Below are positions 14,275 through 14,354 of a DNA stretch of 14,354 nt, one piece after another. Location: contig DJVC01000083.1 of the NCBI GenBank assembly GCA_002440765.1, positions 1-14,354 on the forward strand, read 5' to 3'. A model generated the notes under the pieces. The model ran no database searches. It had not been told where the DNA came from and worked only from the letters and a program-made list of their open reading frames with translations. The DNA is from a bacterium UBP3_UBA6266. GTDB lineage: Bacteria; Auribacterota; UBA6266. Position 1 is the first letter of the stretch; each line of letters starts with the position of its first letter. The position numbers were made by a program, and so were the translations under genes.

Positions 14275-14349
14275 GTGGAGGTAGGGGGAGTCGAACCCCC
14301 GACCTCTTGACTGCCAGTCAAGCACTCTAGCCAACTGAGCTATACCCCC
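14273..14349 (-). tRNA. tRNA-Ala (GGC anticodon)
   Basis: On the minus strand the acceptor GGGGGTA (14349-14343) pairs with TACCTCC (14283-14277). The G3-T70 wobble is the hallmark alanine identity element. The anticodon stem-loop is CTTGA-CTGGCAG-TCAAG with anticodon GGC, and the T-arm has GGTTCGACT. The discriminator is A (14276) and CCA is encoded (14275-14273). Its promoter lies beyond the window. Confidence 0.96.
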
Positions 14350-14354
14350 TCCGC

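Overview
The window looks like chromosomal DNA from an uncultured-type bacterium of moderate GC, most plausibly in or near the PVC/Omnitrophota part of the tree. The main pointer is a pseudopilin with the C-terminal H-X9-DG motif, a family abundant in Planctomycetota, Verrucomicrobiota, Lentisphaerota and relatives. Weaker pointers are an orphan CII-like HTH protein, a GH94 phosphorylase and REP-like palindromes between genes. This placement is inference, and no marker gene in the window settles it.

Layout. Positions 3-534 hold the 3' end of RNase III overlapping a small lipoprotein gene, converging on a CorA Mg2+ channel gene (minus strand, 553-1617). Positions 1618-2148 are a scar: a large imperfect palindrome, the decayed C-terminus of an IS3-type transposase, then the last 18 sense codons of a SpoIIE/RsbU-type phosphatase gene. 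Positions 2149-4336 read as one operon: CoA-acylating aldehyde dehydrogenase, STAS anti-sigma antagonist, RsbW-like kinase. A tRNA-His (minus) with a near-consensus promoter and a 44-nt perfect hairpin separate this from a GH94 glycoside phosphorylase (4754-7123). The GH94 gene ends tail to tail, with overlapping stop codons, against an inositol-monophosphatase-family gene.

From 7960 a forward run encodes a JAMM-DinG helicase fusion, a pseudopilin (ATGA overlap), a GlcD-type FAD oxidase and an HTH protein, followed by tRNA-Leu(CAA). The end holds a VIT-like membrane protein, a 73-aa membrane/coiled-coil protein, two related hairpins in opposite orientation, and tRNA-Ala(GGC) on the minus strand.

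The most interesting points are two. First, a fermentative aldehyde dehydrogenase sits inside a partner-switching module whose phosphatase was apparently destroyed in a deletion next to an IS. Second, an intact zinc-type JAMM domain is fused to the N-terminus of an XPD/DinG-type iron-sulfur helicase. I found no CRISPR array, no complete transposon and no prophage.
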